64,000 nt of DNA from an uncultured Bacteroides sp. (GCF_963666545.1 NZ_OY762899.1:3038001-3102000); one strand, 5' to 3'. Counted from the stretch's first letter, positions 49,002 to 58,195 are shown. The notes: generated by a model from the letters alone, not told the origin. Made by a program: numbers and translations.

Positions 49002-50222
49002 TTAGGGAATTAATAAGGAAGAATCGCCATAACTCAGAAAACGGAAATTGTGGCTTAGTGCATAGTTGTATATAGCCTTCCAGTTGCCTTTTACAAAAGC
49101 GGAGACCAGCAACAATAAAGTGCTTTGCGGTTGATGAAAATTGGTAACTATCGCTTTCACTATCTTATAGTCATAGCCGGGGGCAATGATGATTTGAGTA
49201 CTGGTGTGTAATGTTTCCATGTTGTTGCGATCCAGATATAGAAGAATGTTCTGCAATGCTTCGATCGGGCTAACAGATTCCAATGTCTCATAGGGTTGCC
49301 ATTGGAGCACGTGAAGTTCACTTTCTGATGCATTGGGATGTTGTGCGAGAGTGACTCCTATATGATATAAACTTTCTAGCGTGCGAACAGAAGTTGTTCC
49401 TACGGCTATGGCTTCTGCATGATGTTCTATTAACTTCTCCAATGTGTTGCGAGAGACGGAGATATATTCTGTATGCATCTCGTGCTCTTTAATCTCTTCG
49501 CTTTTTACTGGTTTAAATGTTCCGGCGCCTACGTGCAGAGTCAGTTCTTCGCAATCTATTCCTTTTCCTTTTAGTGCATCCAGCACTTGCGGCGTGAAGT
49601 GAAGACCGGCAGTAGGGGCGGCTACCGATCCTTTTATTTTTGAATACACCGTTTGATAGGTATCTTTATCACTTTCCTGTGTTTCACGGTTTAAGTATGG
49701 AGGTATGGGAAGTTCGCCAAATTCTTCCAATATATCAGCAAACGTTACTTCAGGGTCGTTCCAGGTGAAGCCGATCCAATGGCTTGTTCCATGGCATTCT
49801 CCTCGAGAAGCAGTGAGAATAATTTCTTTTCCTTTCACTGTTATTTCCTTATGCAGGTCACCCTCTTTCCACTTCTTTAGGTTGCCAATCATGCATAACC
49901 AGGCAGTATGGTGAGTTTGCTGAAAATTGAGAACGTAATCATTGGGGGCAATGGGTTCCAGACAGAATATCTCGATTAATGCGCCAGTTTCTTTTCTGAA
50001 ATGGAGCCTGGCCTGAATCACTTTCGTATTATTAAAGATCATCAGACTACCTTGTTGCAGGTAGGAGGGTAGTGAAGTAAACAGATCTTCGGTAATCTCG
50101 CCATGACGGTAGACGAGTAATTTCGATTGATCTCTTACAGGCAAGGGAAACTTGGCGATGCGCTCATCAGGAAGCGGATAATTATATTCGCTGATCCGTA
50201 TATGTTTGGGGTTTTCTTTCAT
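49002..50222 (-). CDS. queA: S-adenosylmethionine:tRNA ribosyltransferase-isomerase (long QueA-type paralog)
   Basis: Transfers the ribosyl part of S-adenosylmethionine to 7-deazaguanine in tRNA to form epoxyqueuosine. Signatures: FNNTKVIQARL, IPPYLNRETQ, YQTVYSKIKGSVAAPTAGLHF, LHVGAGTFKPV, GTTSVRTLES, TNFHQPQSTLLLLVSAF. At 406 residues it is about 55 longer than standard QueA, with extra sequence after the TTSVRTLES motif (about residues 300-350). Bacteroides genomes usually have a second, shorter QueA as well, so this may be a specialised paralog. Start chosen at MKENPKH; the frame extends 18 codons upstream across the probable -7 box. Confidence 0.82.
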   Translation of the reverse strand: MKENPKHIRISEYNYPLPDERIAKFPLPVRDQSKLLVYRHGEITEDLFTSLPSYLQQGSLMIFNNTKVIQARLHFRKETGALIEIFCLEPIAPNDYVLNFQQTHHTAWLCMIGNLKKWKEGDLHKEITVKGKEIILTASRGECHGTSHWIGFTWNDPEVTFADILEEFGELPIPPYLNRETQESDKDTYQTVYSKIKGSVAAPTAGLHFTPQVLDALKGKGIDCEELTLHVGAGTFKPVKSEEIKEHEMHTEYISVSRNTLEKLIEHHAEAIAVGTTSVRTLESLYHIGVTLAQHPNASESELHVLQWQPYETLESVSPIEALQNILLYLDRNNMETLHTSTQIIIAPGYDYKIVKAIVTNFHQPQSTLLLLVSAFVKGNWKAIYNYALSHNFRFLSYGDSSLLIP

Positions 50223-50241
50223 GATTCCTTTCTTTCCTCGG

Positions 50242-50249
50242 CAAAAGTA
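50242..50249 (-). promoter_or_regulatory. Candidate -7 box of the queA-nudix-pabB-pabC cluster
   Basis: TACTTTTG on the - strand, 20 bp before the queA ATG. It lies inside the longer reading of that gene and therefore supports the shorter start. Confidence 0.45.
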
Positions 50250-50292
50250 GCGATATTTGCTGATATAAAGAATCAAATTAGTAAATGAGCTT

Positions 50293-51333
50293 ATGAAAAT
50301 TGGAGATAAAGTGCGATTTCTTAGCGAAGTTGGTGGGGGAATCGTGAAAGGTTTTCGGGGTAAAGATATCGTGTTGGTTGAAGGTACCGATGGTTTTGAG
50401 ATTCCAATGCTTGCTCGCGAATGTGTAGTGATAGAAACAGATGACTATAATTTGAAAAGAAAACCTGCACCTGTTGCTAAGCATGAAGAGGTGAAGGTGG
50501 GCAAGCCTGAAATAACTACTCGCCCGGTAGAGATGCGTGGAGGTGATAGCTTGAATGTGGTTCTTGCTTTTGTGCCTGTTGACGTGAAAACTATCAGCAG
50601 CACCTCGTTTGAGGCGTATTTGGTGAATGATAGTAATTACTATATGTATTATACCTATCTGAGTGCTGAGGGGAAAGCGTGGAAAACTCGTTCTCATGGT
50701 TTACTTGAGCCGAACACAAAACTTTTGCTCGAAGAATTCTCAAAAGAAATTCTGAATGAAATGGAACGCCTAGTTGTAGAACTCATCGCATTCAAAGACG
50801 GTAGAACGTTTGCACAAAAACCGTCGGTTAGTGTGGAGTTACGCATTGATACTGTGAAATTCTACAAATTACATACTTTTCATGAATCGGCCTATTTTGT
50901 GGAACCGGCTCTGATTTATGATGTTGTGAAGAATGATCTTCCTATTAAGCAGGTATATGTATCGGCTGACGAGATTCAAGTGGCTTTATTGCAAAAAAAG
51001 GAAATTGATAAACCTAGAGTTCAGCCTTTGGTGAAGCATGATGTGAAAAATTCAATTTTAGAAGTTGACCTTCACATCAATGAATTATTGGATGATACGA
51101 AAGGGATGAGCAGTGGTGAGATCTTGAACTATCAGTTGGAAAAGTTTCGGGAAGTGATGGAGGAATATAAAAGCAAGCGTGAGCAGAAAATCGTTTTTAT
51201 CCATGGAAAAGGGGATGGAGTGCTGCGTAAAGCTATTTTGGATGAACTCAAACGCAAATATAGCGCATGTAAGTCACAAGACGCATCGTTTCAAGAATAT
51301 GGTTTTGGCGCCACCATGGTGACGATCAAATAA
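50293..51333 (+). CDS. DUF2027 protein with C-terminal Smr domain
   Basis: 346 residues. The N-terminal DUF2027 region begins [21 protein letters not shown], an SH3-like fold; a middle beta domain (about residues 80-235) follows. The C-terminal Smr domain (about 255-346) carries EVDLHINEL at the site of the family's DLHG-like motif, [16 protein letters not shown] (HGxGxGxL) and ends in [10 protein letters not shown]. Smr domains are found in MutS2 and in nucleases acting on branched DNA or stalled-ribosome mRNA; this protein lacks any MutS part. Function unknown. Divergent from the queA-type gene with a 70-bp gap. Confidence 0.85.
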   Translation: MKIGDKVRFLSEVGGGIVKGFRGKDIVLVEGTDGFEIPMLARECVVIETDDYNLKRKPAPVAKHEEVKVGKPEITTRPVEMRGGDSLNVVLAFVPVDVKTISSTSFEAYLVNDSNYYMYYTYLSAEGKAWKTRSHGLLEPNTKLLLEEFSKEILNEMERLVVELIAFKDGRTFAQKPSVSVELRIDTVKFYKLHTFHESAYFVEPALIYDVVKNDLPIKQVYVSADEIQVALLQKKEIDKPRVQPLVKHDVKNSILEVDLHINELLDDTKGMSSGEILNYQLEKFREVMEEYKSKREQKIVFIHGKGDGVLRKAILDELKRKYSACKSQDASFQEYGFGATMVTIK

Positions 51334-51338
51334 GCATG

Positions 51339-51380
51339 AAAAAAGGGTATTATCAGCGGAAACTGCAATACCCTTTTTTC
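51339..51380. terminator. Bidirectional terminator between DUF2027-Smr and the small secreted protein gene
   Basis: AAAAAAGGGTATT and AATACCCTTTTTT form a perfect 13-bp stem with a 15-nt loop; T runs on both strands serve both convergent genes. Confidence 0.85.
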
Positions 51381-51400
51381 TATAATTTAATCTATGGATT

Positions 51401-51754
51401 TTATTTCAATTCAATTCCTTTGTTTTGCAAAGTAATGTTCAGAACTGTAGTATACTTACTGTATTGTTCTGGGGACAGCGTTTTCTTCATCAATTTCAAG
51501 TTACCGTAAACTGCAGTTTTAAGCAATTCGTCTTGTTTCTTTGATGAGTTACTTGCTTTTCCCATCTGTTCAGTGAAATAATCAGAGATGTTAGCAACTT
51601 CTTCTGTCTGAGCAGAAGTCAGTTTCAAATATTTGCTCAACTTACTTACGTTGATGTTTCCTTCCCATTTTGCAGTCGTAGGTTGATTCCCTGCTGCAAA
51701 TGTACTAACAGCCAGGCAGAGGGCTGCCACTAATGTTAATCCTAATCTTTTCAT
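51401..51754 (-). CDS. Small secreted protein, Spy-like helical, function unknown
   Basis: 117 residues with a standard signal peptide MKRLGLTLVAALCLAVSTFAA. The mature part is helical and charged, with LTSAQTEEVANISDYF and LSPEQYSKYTTVLNITLQNKG, a spacing that recalls the LTxxQ repeats of Spy/CpxP periplasmic chaperones; the match is loose. Monocistronic: terminator after it and its own promoter region before it with a 9-bp inverted repeat. Role not known. Confidence 0.75.
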   Translation of the reverse strand: MKRLGLTLVAALCLAVSTFAAGNQPTTAKWEGNINVSKLSKYLKLTSAQTEEVANISDYFTEQMGKASNSSKKQDELLKTAVYGNLKLMKKTLSPEQYSKYTTVLNITLQNKGIELK

Positions 51755-51840
51755 AATACCTACTTTTTAATTTGTTATACCTAAAAACTAATACTTGTTG
51801 AAAACTTATTTTAAGCGCTTATTTTCCTTTTTTACTTCTG

Positions 51841-51848
51841 CAAAGATA
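51841..51848 (-). promoter_or_regulatory. Candidate -7 box of the small secreted protein gene
   Basis: TATCTTTG on the - strand, giving a leader of about 80 nt. A perfect 9-bp inverted repeat spans the -33 zone. Confidence 0.45.
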
Positions 51849-52029
51849 TGGATATGTTTTATAACATAAAAAGAAACAGGCGAAAAATATGTTATATAGC
51901 ATGTTTTATTGATGTATATCAATTCGTAGATAGGTAAATGTTACTCATTTTGGGCAAAATGAAATATAATTGTAATATCCGAAGGGTCTTGCTGGCTAAT
52001 TGGCACTCGATGGGGTTGGATGGTGGAAA

Positions 52030-52069
52030 AAAGATAATTCACCTCTCCCGAATATTCTAGAGAGGTGAA
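52030..52069 (-). terminator. Rho-independent terminator of hemW
   Basis: On the - strand TTCACCTCTC and GAGAGGTGAA pair perfectly (10 bp, 12-nt loop), followed by TTATCTTTTTT. Confidence 0.78.
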
Positions 52070-52103
52070 CATGCTGAACAGGTTGGAGCGGATAGCCCGC
52101 ATT

Positions 52104-53237
52104 TCACTTTTCTACTCGTAGTAAGTCGCTCATGATTCCATCAGAGACGAAAATGCCTTTCTTTGTTAGTTTCAAGTGGCTGTCTTGCAATTCCAATTGC
52201 TCGTTTGCGATGTACTTGTTTGCTATAGTTAGGCAGTAATCTAAATAGAACTGTCCAAAACGCTGGCTTACTTGCTCTAGAGAAAGCCCCCAACGAGTAC
52301 GCATTGACGTTATGACCAACTCGTTGTATCGAGTGTTCGCATCTAAGTCTTCTGCTTTATAAGACCGTTGATTATTTTCTATACCTTTTATATATGAAGT
52401 TGTTGAGGAAATATTCCATTCCCTGGTTTCACCATTAAACGAATGAGCGGACGGTCCGCAACCAAGATATTTTGTTCCTTTCCAATAAGAAGTGTTGTGA
52501 CGAGAGTATTTTTCGGGAAGGCAAAAATTGGATATCTCATACTGTTCATAGCCTGCTGCAGAGAGTTGCTCGGTTAGTAGTGAGAAAAAACGGATACTAT
52601 CTTCTTCGTTTACTTCTTCAATCTCACGTTTGTTCAACATCCGATATAAAGGAGTGCCTTTCTCGTATGTTAAGTGATATGCCGAAATATGTTCCACATT
52701 AAGTGCTATGGCTTGCTCCAAATCTTTTTTCCAGGTTTCCTCATTTTCACCGGGTAAACCATACATAAGATCAATGCTGATATTTTTAAATCCGGCCTCT
52801 CGGGAATGTTCGACAGCCTTGATAGCTTGCTCGGCATTATGACGTCGTTTTAGTAGTTTTAAGGTGGGGTCATTGAATGTCTGTATGCCAATGCTTATTC
52901 GGTTGAAAGGAAGTTGAGCCAGTTCACTTAAGTACTCAGTGCTTAAATCATCAGGGTTTGCTTCGAGGGTTATTTCTTTGCAATGTGCGGTATTATAGAC
53001 TTGTTCAATCGTATTGAATATTTTTCTAAAATCTTTTAAGGAAAGTTGTGAAGGGGTGCCTCCTCCAAAATAGATTGTTTCGAGGGATTCTCCCTGTAGA
53101 TAATTTTGCCTCATCTCTAACTCCTTGCAGAGAGCTGAGATATAACTTTCCATCAAATTATTATTGGTGCTAGTGTAAAAGTCGCAATAGATGCAACGAG
53201 TTTTACAGAAGGGTATATGTAGGTATATTCCTGCCAT
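52104..53237 (-). CDS. hemW: Radical SAM heme chaperone HemW (coproporphyrinogen oxidase-like)
   Basis: 377 residues. Radical SAM cluster motif CKTRCIYCDF (CxxxCxxC) near the N-terminus, glycine motif YFGGGTPS, then EANPDDLS, FNRISIGIQTFND, ISIDLMYGLPGE and ISAYHLTYEKGTPLY as in HemN-like proteins. The fourth Cys that separates true HemN (CxxxCxxCxC) is absent: the motif ends CDFY, as in HemW. HemW inserts heme into respiratory enzymes and does not oxidise coproporphyrinogen. The C-terminal HemN_C part is present. A start 12 codons earlier is possible, but homologs begin at MAGIYLHIPF. Confidence 0.9.
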   Translation of the reverse strand: MAGIYLHIPFCKTRCIYCDFYTSTNNNLMESYISALCKELEMRQNYLQGESLETIYFGGGTPSQLSLKDFRKIFNTIEQVYNTAHCKEITLEANPDDLSTEYLSELAQLPFNRISIGIQTFNDPTLKLLKRRHNAEQAIKAVEHSREAGFKNISIDLMYGLPGENEETWKKDLEQAIALNVEHISAYHLTYEKGTPLYRMLNKREIEEVNEEDSIRFFSLLTEQLSAAGYEQYEISNFCLPEKYSRHNTSYWKGTKYLGCGPSAHSFNGETREWNISSTTSYIKGIENNQRSYKAEDLDANTRYNELVITSMRTRWGLSLEQVSQRFGQFYLDYCLTIANKYIANEQLELQDSHLKLTKKGIFVSDGIMSDLLRVEK

Positions 53238-53455
53238 CGTTGGGTTTTTTAGGTTAATAGATGGAATCTCCATCTATCTTTTAATTAGTCTGTAAAGTTA
53301 GTAATTTACTTAAATAGAACGGATGTGTTGCATAACATTGTTTAGAAACACGGAGTAATTATTGTTTTTAATTGTATTAATTTATAATTTGCGCGTCACT
53401 TAATCAAAAATATGCGAGAAAACATATTGAGTTAACTCTTTAAATCTTATATGTC

Positions 53456-55612
53456 ATGAAAGTATATCAGACTAATGAAATTAAGAACATAGCCTTATTG
53501 GGAAGTTCTGGCTCTGGGAAAACCACTCTCGTTGAAGCGATGCTATTCGAGAGTGGTATTATAAAGCGTCGCGGCTCAGTTGCCGCAAAAAACACAGTGA
53601 GTGATTATTTTCCTGTAGAACAGGAATATGGTTACTCCGTTTTTTCTACCGTATTCCATGTTGAATGGAATAATAAAAAGCTGAATATGATAGATTGTCC
53701 GGGTGCGGATGATTTTGTGGGGGGAGCTGTTACTGCATTGAATGTAACGGATACTGCTGTTCTTCTGTTAAATGGTCATTATGGGTTAGAGGTGGGTACC
53801 CAAAACCATTTTAGATACACAGAAAAGCTTAATAAACCAGTCATCTTTCTTGTCAATCAGCTTGATAATGAGAAATGTGATTATGATAATATCCTTGAAC
53901 AACTAAAAGAAGCCTATGGGTCTAAAGTTGTTCCGATTCAGTATCCTATAACTACAGGGCCTGGATTTAATGCATTGATTGACGTACTCTTAATGAAAAA
54001 ATATTCATGGAAGCCAGAAGGTGGTGTTCCTATCATAGAAGAAATTCCGGCTGAAGAAATGGATAAAGCAGTGGAAATGCATAAAGTTCTGGTAGAAGCT
54101 GCAGCCGAGAATGATGAAGGATTGATGGAGAAGTTTTTTGAACAAGAATCTCTTAGTGAAGATGAAATGCGTGAAGGAATTCGTAAGGGACTTGCTGCTC
54201 GTGCAATGTTTCCGGTCTTTTGCGTTTGTGCAGGTAAAGATATGGGGATCCGGCGTTTGATGGAGTTCTTGGGAAATGTAGTTCCTTTTGTGTCGGAGAT
54301 GCCTAAAGTGACTAATTCAGAAGATGAAGAGATTGCCCCGAATGTTTTAGGGCCGACGTCTCTTTATTTTTTCAAGACAAGTGTAGAGCCTCATATTGGC
54401 GAGATATCTTATTTTAAGGTGATGAGTGGCAAAGTGAGAGAAGGTGATGATCTGCTAAATGCCAATAGAGGGTCAAAAGAACGAATTGCGCAAATATACG
54501 TTGTAGCTGGTGCCAATCGAATAAAAGTAGAGGAGCTTCAAGCAGGTGATATAGGTGCTGCGGTGAAGTTGAAGGATGTGAAAACAGGGAATACTTTGAA
54601 CGGAAAAGATTGTGACTATCGATTTGATTTTATTAGATATCCTAATTCTAGATATACGCGGGCTATTAAGCCTGTAACTGAGTCGGATGTTGAAAAAATG
54701 ATGAGCAGTCTTAATCGTATGCGAGAAGAAGATCCGACTTGGGTTATAGAGCAATCTAAGGAACTGAGACAGACGCTTGTGCATGGGCAAGGGGAATTTC
54801 ATCTACGTACCTTGAAGTGGCGTTTGGAGAATAACGAAAAACTATTTATTAAATTTGAGGAACCTAAGATCCCTTATAGAGAGACAATTACCAAAGCTGC
54901 TCGGGCAGATTATCGGCACAAGAAACAGTCGGGAGGTGCCGGACAATTTGGAGAAGTTCACCTTATTGTCGAACCTTATAAAGAGGGAATGCCCGTGCCG
55001 GACACTTATAAGTTTAATGGGCAAGAGTTCAAAATAACAGTGAGGGGCACTGAAGAAATATCTCTTGAATGGGGTGGTAAACTTGTTTTTATTAATAGTA
55101 TAGTAGGTGGCTCAATTGACTCTCGCTTTATGCCTGCTATCTTAAAAGGAATCATGGCTCGTATGGAGCAAGGTCCACTTACTGGTTCGTATGCCCGAGA
55201 TGTACGTGTTATTGTGTATGAAGGAAAAATGCATCCGGTAGATTCCAATGAAATCTCATTCATGCTTGCAGGTAGGAATGCTTTTAGTGAAGCCTTTAAG
55301 AATGCGGGACCTAAAATATTGGAACCGATTTATGATGTGGAGGTGTTTGTGCCTTCAGACAAGATGGGTGATGTTATGGGAGATCTCCAAGGCAGGCGAG
55401 CTGTTATTATGGGTATGAGTAGTGAAAAAGGATTTGAGAAATTGACGGCCAAGATACCTCTGAAGGAGATGTCTTCCTATTCCACTGCTCTGAGCTCGTT
55501 AACGGGTGGCCGGGCTTCATTTATAATGAGATTCTCAAGTTATGAACTTGTTCCGGCTGATATACAAGAGAAGCTGATTAAAGAATTTGAAGCGAAACAT
55601 ACTGAAGAATAA
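53456..55612 (+). CDS. fusA2: EF-G paralog EF-G2 (GTPase-deficient translation factor)
   Basis: 718 residues with the full EF-G layout: G domain (about 8-275), domain II (about 300-390), III, IV and V to the end. The GTPase motifs differ from canonical EF-G: P-loop GSSGSGKT (16-23) in place of AHIDAGKT, switch I RGITI replaced by YGYSV, and DCPGADDF (80-87) where canonical EF-G has DTPGHVDF, so the catalytic His is Ala84; NQLD replaces NKLD. This is what is expected of Bacteroides EF-G2, reported to support translation without GTP hydrolysis during carbon starvation and gut colonisation. It stands alone between its own leader and a terminator, 5' of rprXY. Confidence 0.9.
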   Translation: MKVYQTNEIKNIALLGSSGSGKTTLVEAMLFESGIIKRRGSVAAKNTVSDYFPVEQEYGYSVFSTVFHVEWNNKKLNMIDCPGADDFVGGAVTALNVTDTAVLLLNGHYGLEVGTQNHFRYTEKLNKPVIFLVNQLDNEKCDYDNILEQLKEAYGSKVVPIQYPITTGPGFNALIDVLLMKKYSWKPEGGVPIIEEIPAEEMDKAVEMHKVLVEAAAENDEGLMEKFFEQESLSEDEMREGIRKGLAARAMFPVFCVCAGKDMGIRRLMEFLGNVVPFVSEMPKVTNSEDEEIAPNVLGPTSLYFFKTSVEPHIGEISYFKVMSGKVREGDDLLNANRGSKERIAQIYVVAGANRIKVEELQAGDIGAAVKLKDVKTGNTLNGKDCDYRFDFIRYPNSRYTRAIKPVTESDVEKMMSSLNRMREEDPTWVIEQSKELRQTLVHGQGEFHLRTLKWRLENNEKLFIKFEEPKIPYRETITKAARADYRHKKQSGGAGQFGEVHLIVEPYKEGMPVPDTYKFNGQEFKITVRGTEEISLEWGGKLVFINSIVGGSIDSRFMPAILKGIMARMEQGPLTGSYARDVRVIVYEGKMHPVDSNEISFMLAGRNAFSEAFKNAGPKILEPIYDVEVFVPSDKMGDVMGDLQGRRAVIMGMSSEKGFEKLTAKIPLKEMSSYSTALSSLTGGRASFIMRFSSYELVPADIQEKLIKEFEAKHTEE

Positions 55613-55634
55613 GTGTTGTTGATACAAATCTATG

Positions 55635-55672
55635 AGCCGTCATTCTTTTAGCTGAAAAATGACGGCTTTTTA
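55635..55672 (+). terminator. Rho-independent terminator of the EF-G2 gene
   Basis: AGCCGTCATT and AATGACGGCT, perfect 10-bp stem, followed by a T tract. Confidence 0.82.
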
Positions 55673-55723
55673 GGATGTTGCCATCAATATTTGTCTCTGT
55701 CTCTATAATGTTTAATTTTTCAT

Positions 55724-55731
55724 TAAATTTG
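55724..55731 (+). promoter_or_regulatory. Candidate -7 box of rprXY
   Basis: TAAATTTG, giving a leader of about 130 nt that contains the GTTAATT boxes. Confidence 0.42.
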
Positions 55732-55792
55732 CAAACTAAAAGCTTTATCTTTTGTTATAATCATCAGAATGCTATATAAAAAAAACATTTGG

Positions 55793-55861
55793 GTTAATTA
55801 ACGAGAACTGGCGGTTAAATCAGGTTAATTCATTAGGAATGTTAATTAGGGAGTGTTAATT
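55793..55861 (+). promoter_or_regulatory. Array of GTTAATT boxes upstream of rprX
   Basis: GTTAATT begins at 55793, 55824, 55841 and 55855, and GTTAAAT at 55814, all on the same strand within 70 bp ending 9 bp before the start codon. Direct-repeat boxes are the usual target of OmpR-type regulators such as RprY, so autoregulation is a reasonable inference. Confidence 0.5.
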
Positions 55862-55869
55862 TTGTTGTC

Positions 55870-57423
55870 ATGAAGAAGTCAACAATCTGGATATTGGGTA
55901 TCGTTATGGGCCTTTCTTTTCTTAGTTTACTGTATTTACAGGTAAGCTATATCGAAGAAATGGTGAAAATGCGTAATGAGCAATTCGATGAATCGGTAAA
56001 ACGTAGTCTATATCAGGTTTCAAAGAATGTAGAATACGATGAAACTCAGCGTTGGTTAGAGCGAGACGTGTCGGATACTGAGAGGCAAGCTTTGGCTCAA
56101 TCTTCTTCTCCCCAGAAAAACGACCTAATTCAGCAAACCCAGCGTTATTCTGTTGCGACACAGGATGGATCTATGTACTCAGCATTTGAATTGAAGACCA
56201 TAACAACTAAGCCTTCAGCATTGCCTAAGGCTATGATATCCCGCAGGCACGGTACTAATACAATACCTCAAACGTCTAGAACCTTACAAGAAGCGATTAA
56301 GAATCGCTATTTATATCAACGTTTTCTGCTTGATGAAGTTGTTTGGCAAATGCTTTATAGGGCTAGCGATAAATTACTTGAGGAACGGGTCAATTTTAAA
56401 AACTTGGATCAATACCTCAAATCAGAACTGATAAATAATGGAATAGATATACCTTATCATTTCGTTGTTATTGACAAAGATGGTCGTGAAGTGTATCGTT
56501 GTTCTGATTATGATGATAAAGGTAGCGAGAGTTCATATAGCCAGATCCTTTTCCCGAATGATCCGCCGGCAAAGATGAGTGTTATAAGGGTTCATTTCCC
56601 TGCTAAAAGAGATTATATCTTTGACTCGGTGAGCTTTATGATTCCTTCATTGGTTTTCACATTGGTGTTGCTAATAACGTTCATTTTTACAATTTATATT
56701 GTATTCAGGCAGAAGAAGCTCACGGAAATGAAAAATGATTTTATTAATAACATGACGCATGAGTTTAAGACTCCTATATCGACAATCTCTTTGGCTGCAC
56801 AAATGCTAAAAGATCCTGCGGTAGGTAAATCGCCTCAAATGTTTCAACATATTTCCGGTGTGATTAATGATGAAACGAAACGTTTAAGATTCCAAGTGGA
56901 GAAAGTTCTTCAGATGTCGATGTTTGACAAACAGAAGGCTACCTTAAAGATGAAAGAACTAGATGCGAATGAAATGATTTCTGGGGTAATTAATACGTTT
57001 ACTCTAAAGGTTGAACGATATAATGGAAAGATTACATCTGATCTGGCTGCAGCTGAGGCTACTATTTTTGCTGATGAAATGCACATTACGAATGTAATCT
57101 TTAACTTGATGGACAATGCTGTAAAGTATAAGAAACCGGAAGAGGATTTGTTGTTAGATGTCAGGACTTGGAATGAACAAGGTAAGTTGATGATCTCCAT
57201 ACAAGATAATGGCATCGGCATAAAAAAAGAAAATTTAAAAAAAGTATTTGATAAATTTTATCGCGTGCATACAGGTAATCTGCACGATGTAAAAGGATTT
57301 GGATTGGGACTGGCTTATGTAAGAAAGATCATTCAAGATCATAAAGGAGCTATTAGGGCTGAGAGCGAATTGAATGTTGGAACTAAATTTATTATTGCAT
57401 TACCTATATTAAAAAATGAATGA
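55870..57423 (+). CDS. rprX: Sensor histidine kinase RprX
   Basis: 517 residues. N-terminal transmembrane helix (about 5-25), periplasmic sensor region (about 26-255), second helix (IPSLVFTLVLLITFIFTIYIVF, about 258-280), then HisKA with His297 in NNMTHEFKTPIST and HATPase with NLMDNAVKY, DNGIGI and GFGLGLAYV. All catalytic boxes are intact. The length and layout fit RprX of B. fragilis, the kinase of a two-component pair linked to envelope and tetracycline phenotypes. The stop codon overlaps the start of rprY, so the two are translationally coupled. Confidence 0.88.
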   Translation: MKKSTIWILGIVMGLSFLSLLYLQVSYIEEMVKMRNEQFDESVKRSLYQVSKNVEYDETQRWLERDVSDTERQALAQSSSPQKNDLIQQTQRYSVATQDGSMYSAFELKTITTKPSALPKAMISRRHGTNTIPQTSRTLQEAIKNRYLYQRFLLDEVVWQMLYRASDKLLEERVNFKNLDQYLKSELINNGIDIPYHFVVIDKDGREVYRCSDYDDKGSESSYSQILFPNDPPAKMSVIRVHFPAKRDYIFDSVSFMIPSLVFTLVLLITFIFTIYIVFRQKKLTEMKNDFINNMTHEFKTPISTISLAAQMLKDPAVGKSPQMFQHISGVINDETKRLRFQVEKVLQMSMFDKQKATLKMKELDANEMISGVINTFTLKVERYNGKITSDLAAAEATIFADEMHITNVIFNLMDNAVKYKKPEEDLLLDVRTWNEQGKLMISIQDNGIGIKKENLKKVFDKFYRVHTGNLHDVKGFGLGLAYVRKIIQDHKGAIRAESELNVGTKFIIALPILKNE

Positions 57424-58126
57424 TATGGACGAGAAACTGCGTATTTTGCTATGCGAGGATGATGAAAACCTTGGCATGCTTTTGAGAGAGTATTTACAGG
57501 CGAAAGGTTATTCGGCTGAGTTATTTCCTGACGGTGAAGCTGGTTTTAAGGCTTTTCTTAAAAATAAATACGATCTGTGTGTGTTTGATGTGATGATGCC
57601 GAAGAAAGACGGTTTCACATTGGCTCAAGAGGTCCGTGCTGCAAATGCGGAAATTCCTATTATCTTCTTGACTGCTAAAACTTTAAAAGAAGATATCCTT
57701 GAAGGTTTTAAGATTGGTGCGGATGATTATATTACGAAACCATTTAGTATGGAGGAATTGACATTTAGAATAGAAGCAATTCTGAGACGCGTTCATGGAA
57801 AGAAAAATAAAGAGAGCAACGTCTATAAGATTGGAAAGTTCTCTTTTGACACTCAAAAGCAGATTTTATCAAGCGAGGGGAAGCAAACGAAGCTTACTAC
57901 CAAAGAATCTGAATTATTAGGATTACTTTGTGCGCATGCAAATGAGATATTACAACGTGATTTTGCATTGAAGACTATTTGGATAGATGACAATTATTTC
58001 AATGCACGTAGTATGGATGTGTATATTACGAAACTGCGTAAGCATCTTAAGGAAGATGATTCTATTGAAATCATTAATATTCACGGAAAGGGCTATAAAC
58101 TGATTACCCCGGAACCTGAAGTTTAA
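57416..58126 (+). CDS. rprY: Response regulator RprY (OmpR family)
   Basis: 236 residues: receiver domain with acidic pocket CEDDE, phosphorylated Asp58 in VFDVMMPKKDG, switch Thr in FLTAKT and Lys in ITKPF, then a winged-helix Trans_reg_C domain (about 135-232, TTKESELLGLLCAH ... SMDVYITKLRKHLKEDDSIEIINIHGKGYKLI). It overlaps rprX by 8 bp; a second ATG three codons in (MDEKLRIL) would remove the overlap and may be the true start. Cognate regulator of RprX. Confidence 0.9.
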   Translation: MNDMDEKLRILLCEDDENLGMLLREYLQAKGYSAELFPDGEAGFKAFLKNKYDLCVFDVMMPKKDGFTLAQEVRAANAEIPIIFLTAKTLKEDILEGFKIGADDYITKPFSMEELTFRIEAILRRVHGKKNKESNVYKIGKFSFDTQKQILSSEGKQTKLTTKESELLGLLCAHANEILQRDFALKTIWIDDNYFNARSMDVYITKLRKHLKEDDSIEIINIHGKGYKLITPEPEV

Positions 58127-58142
58127 TGGATATGAACATCAT

Positions 58143-58179
58143 AAAAAAAGGCCGAAAGAAATTCTTTCGGCCTTTTTTT
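58143..58179. terminator. Bidirectional terminator after rprY
   Basis: An 18-bp perfect stem made of AAAAAAAGGCCGAAAGAA and its complement, with A and T tails so that it works on both strands. Confidence 0.88.
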
Positions 58180-58195
58180 ATGATGTCAAAAAGCG

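Larger units (their letters stand above)
51755..52103. other. Gene-free region upstream of the small secreted protein gene
   Basis: 349 bp. It contains a - strand -7 box (TATCTTTG, 51841-51848) for the secreted protein gene, the inverted repeat TATAACATA / TATGTTATA (51860-51868 and 51888-51896) at and above the expected -33 position, and the hemW terminator. About 120 bp in the middle show nothing. Confidence 0.7.
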
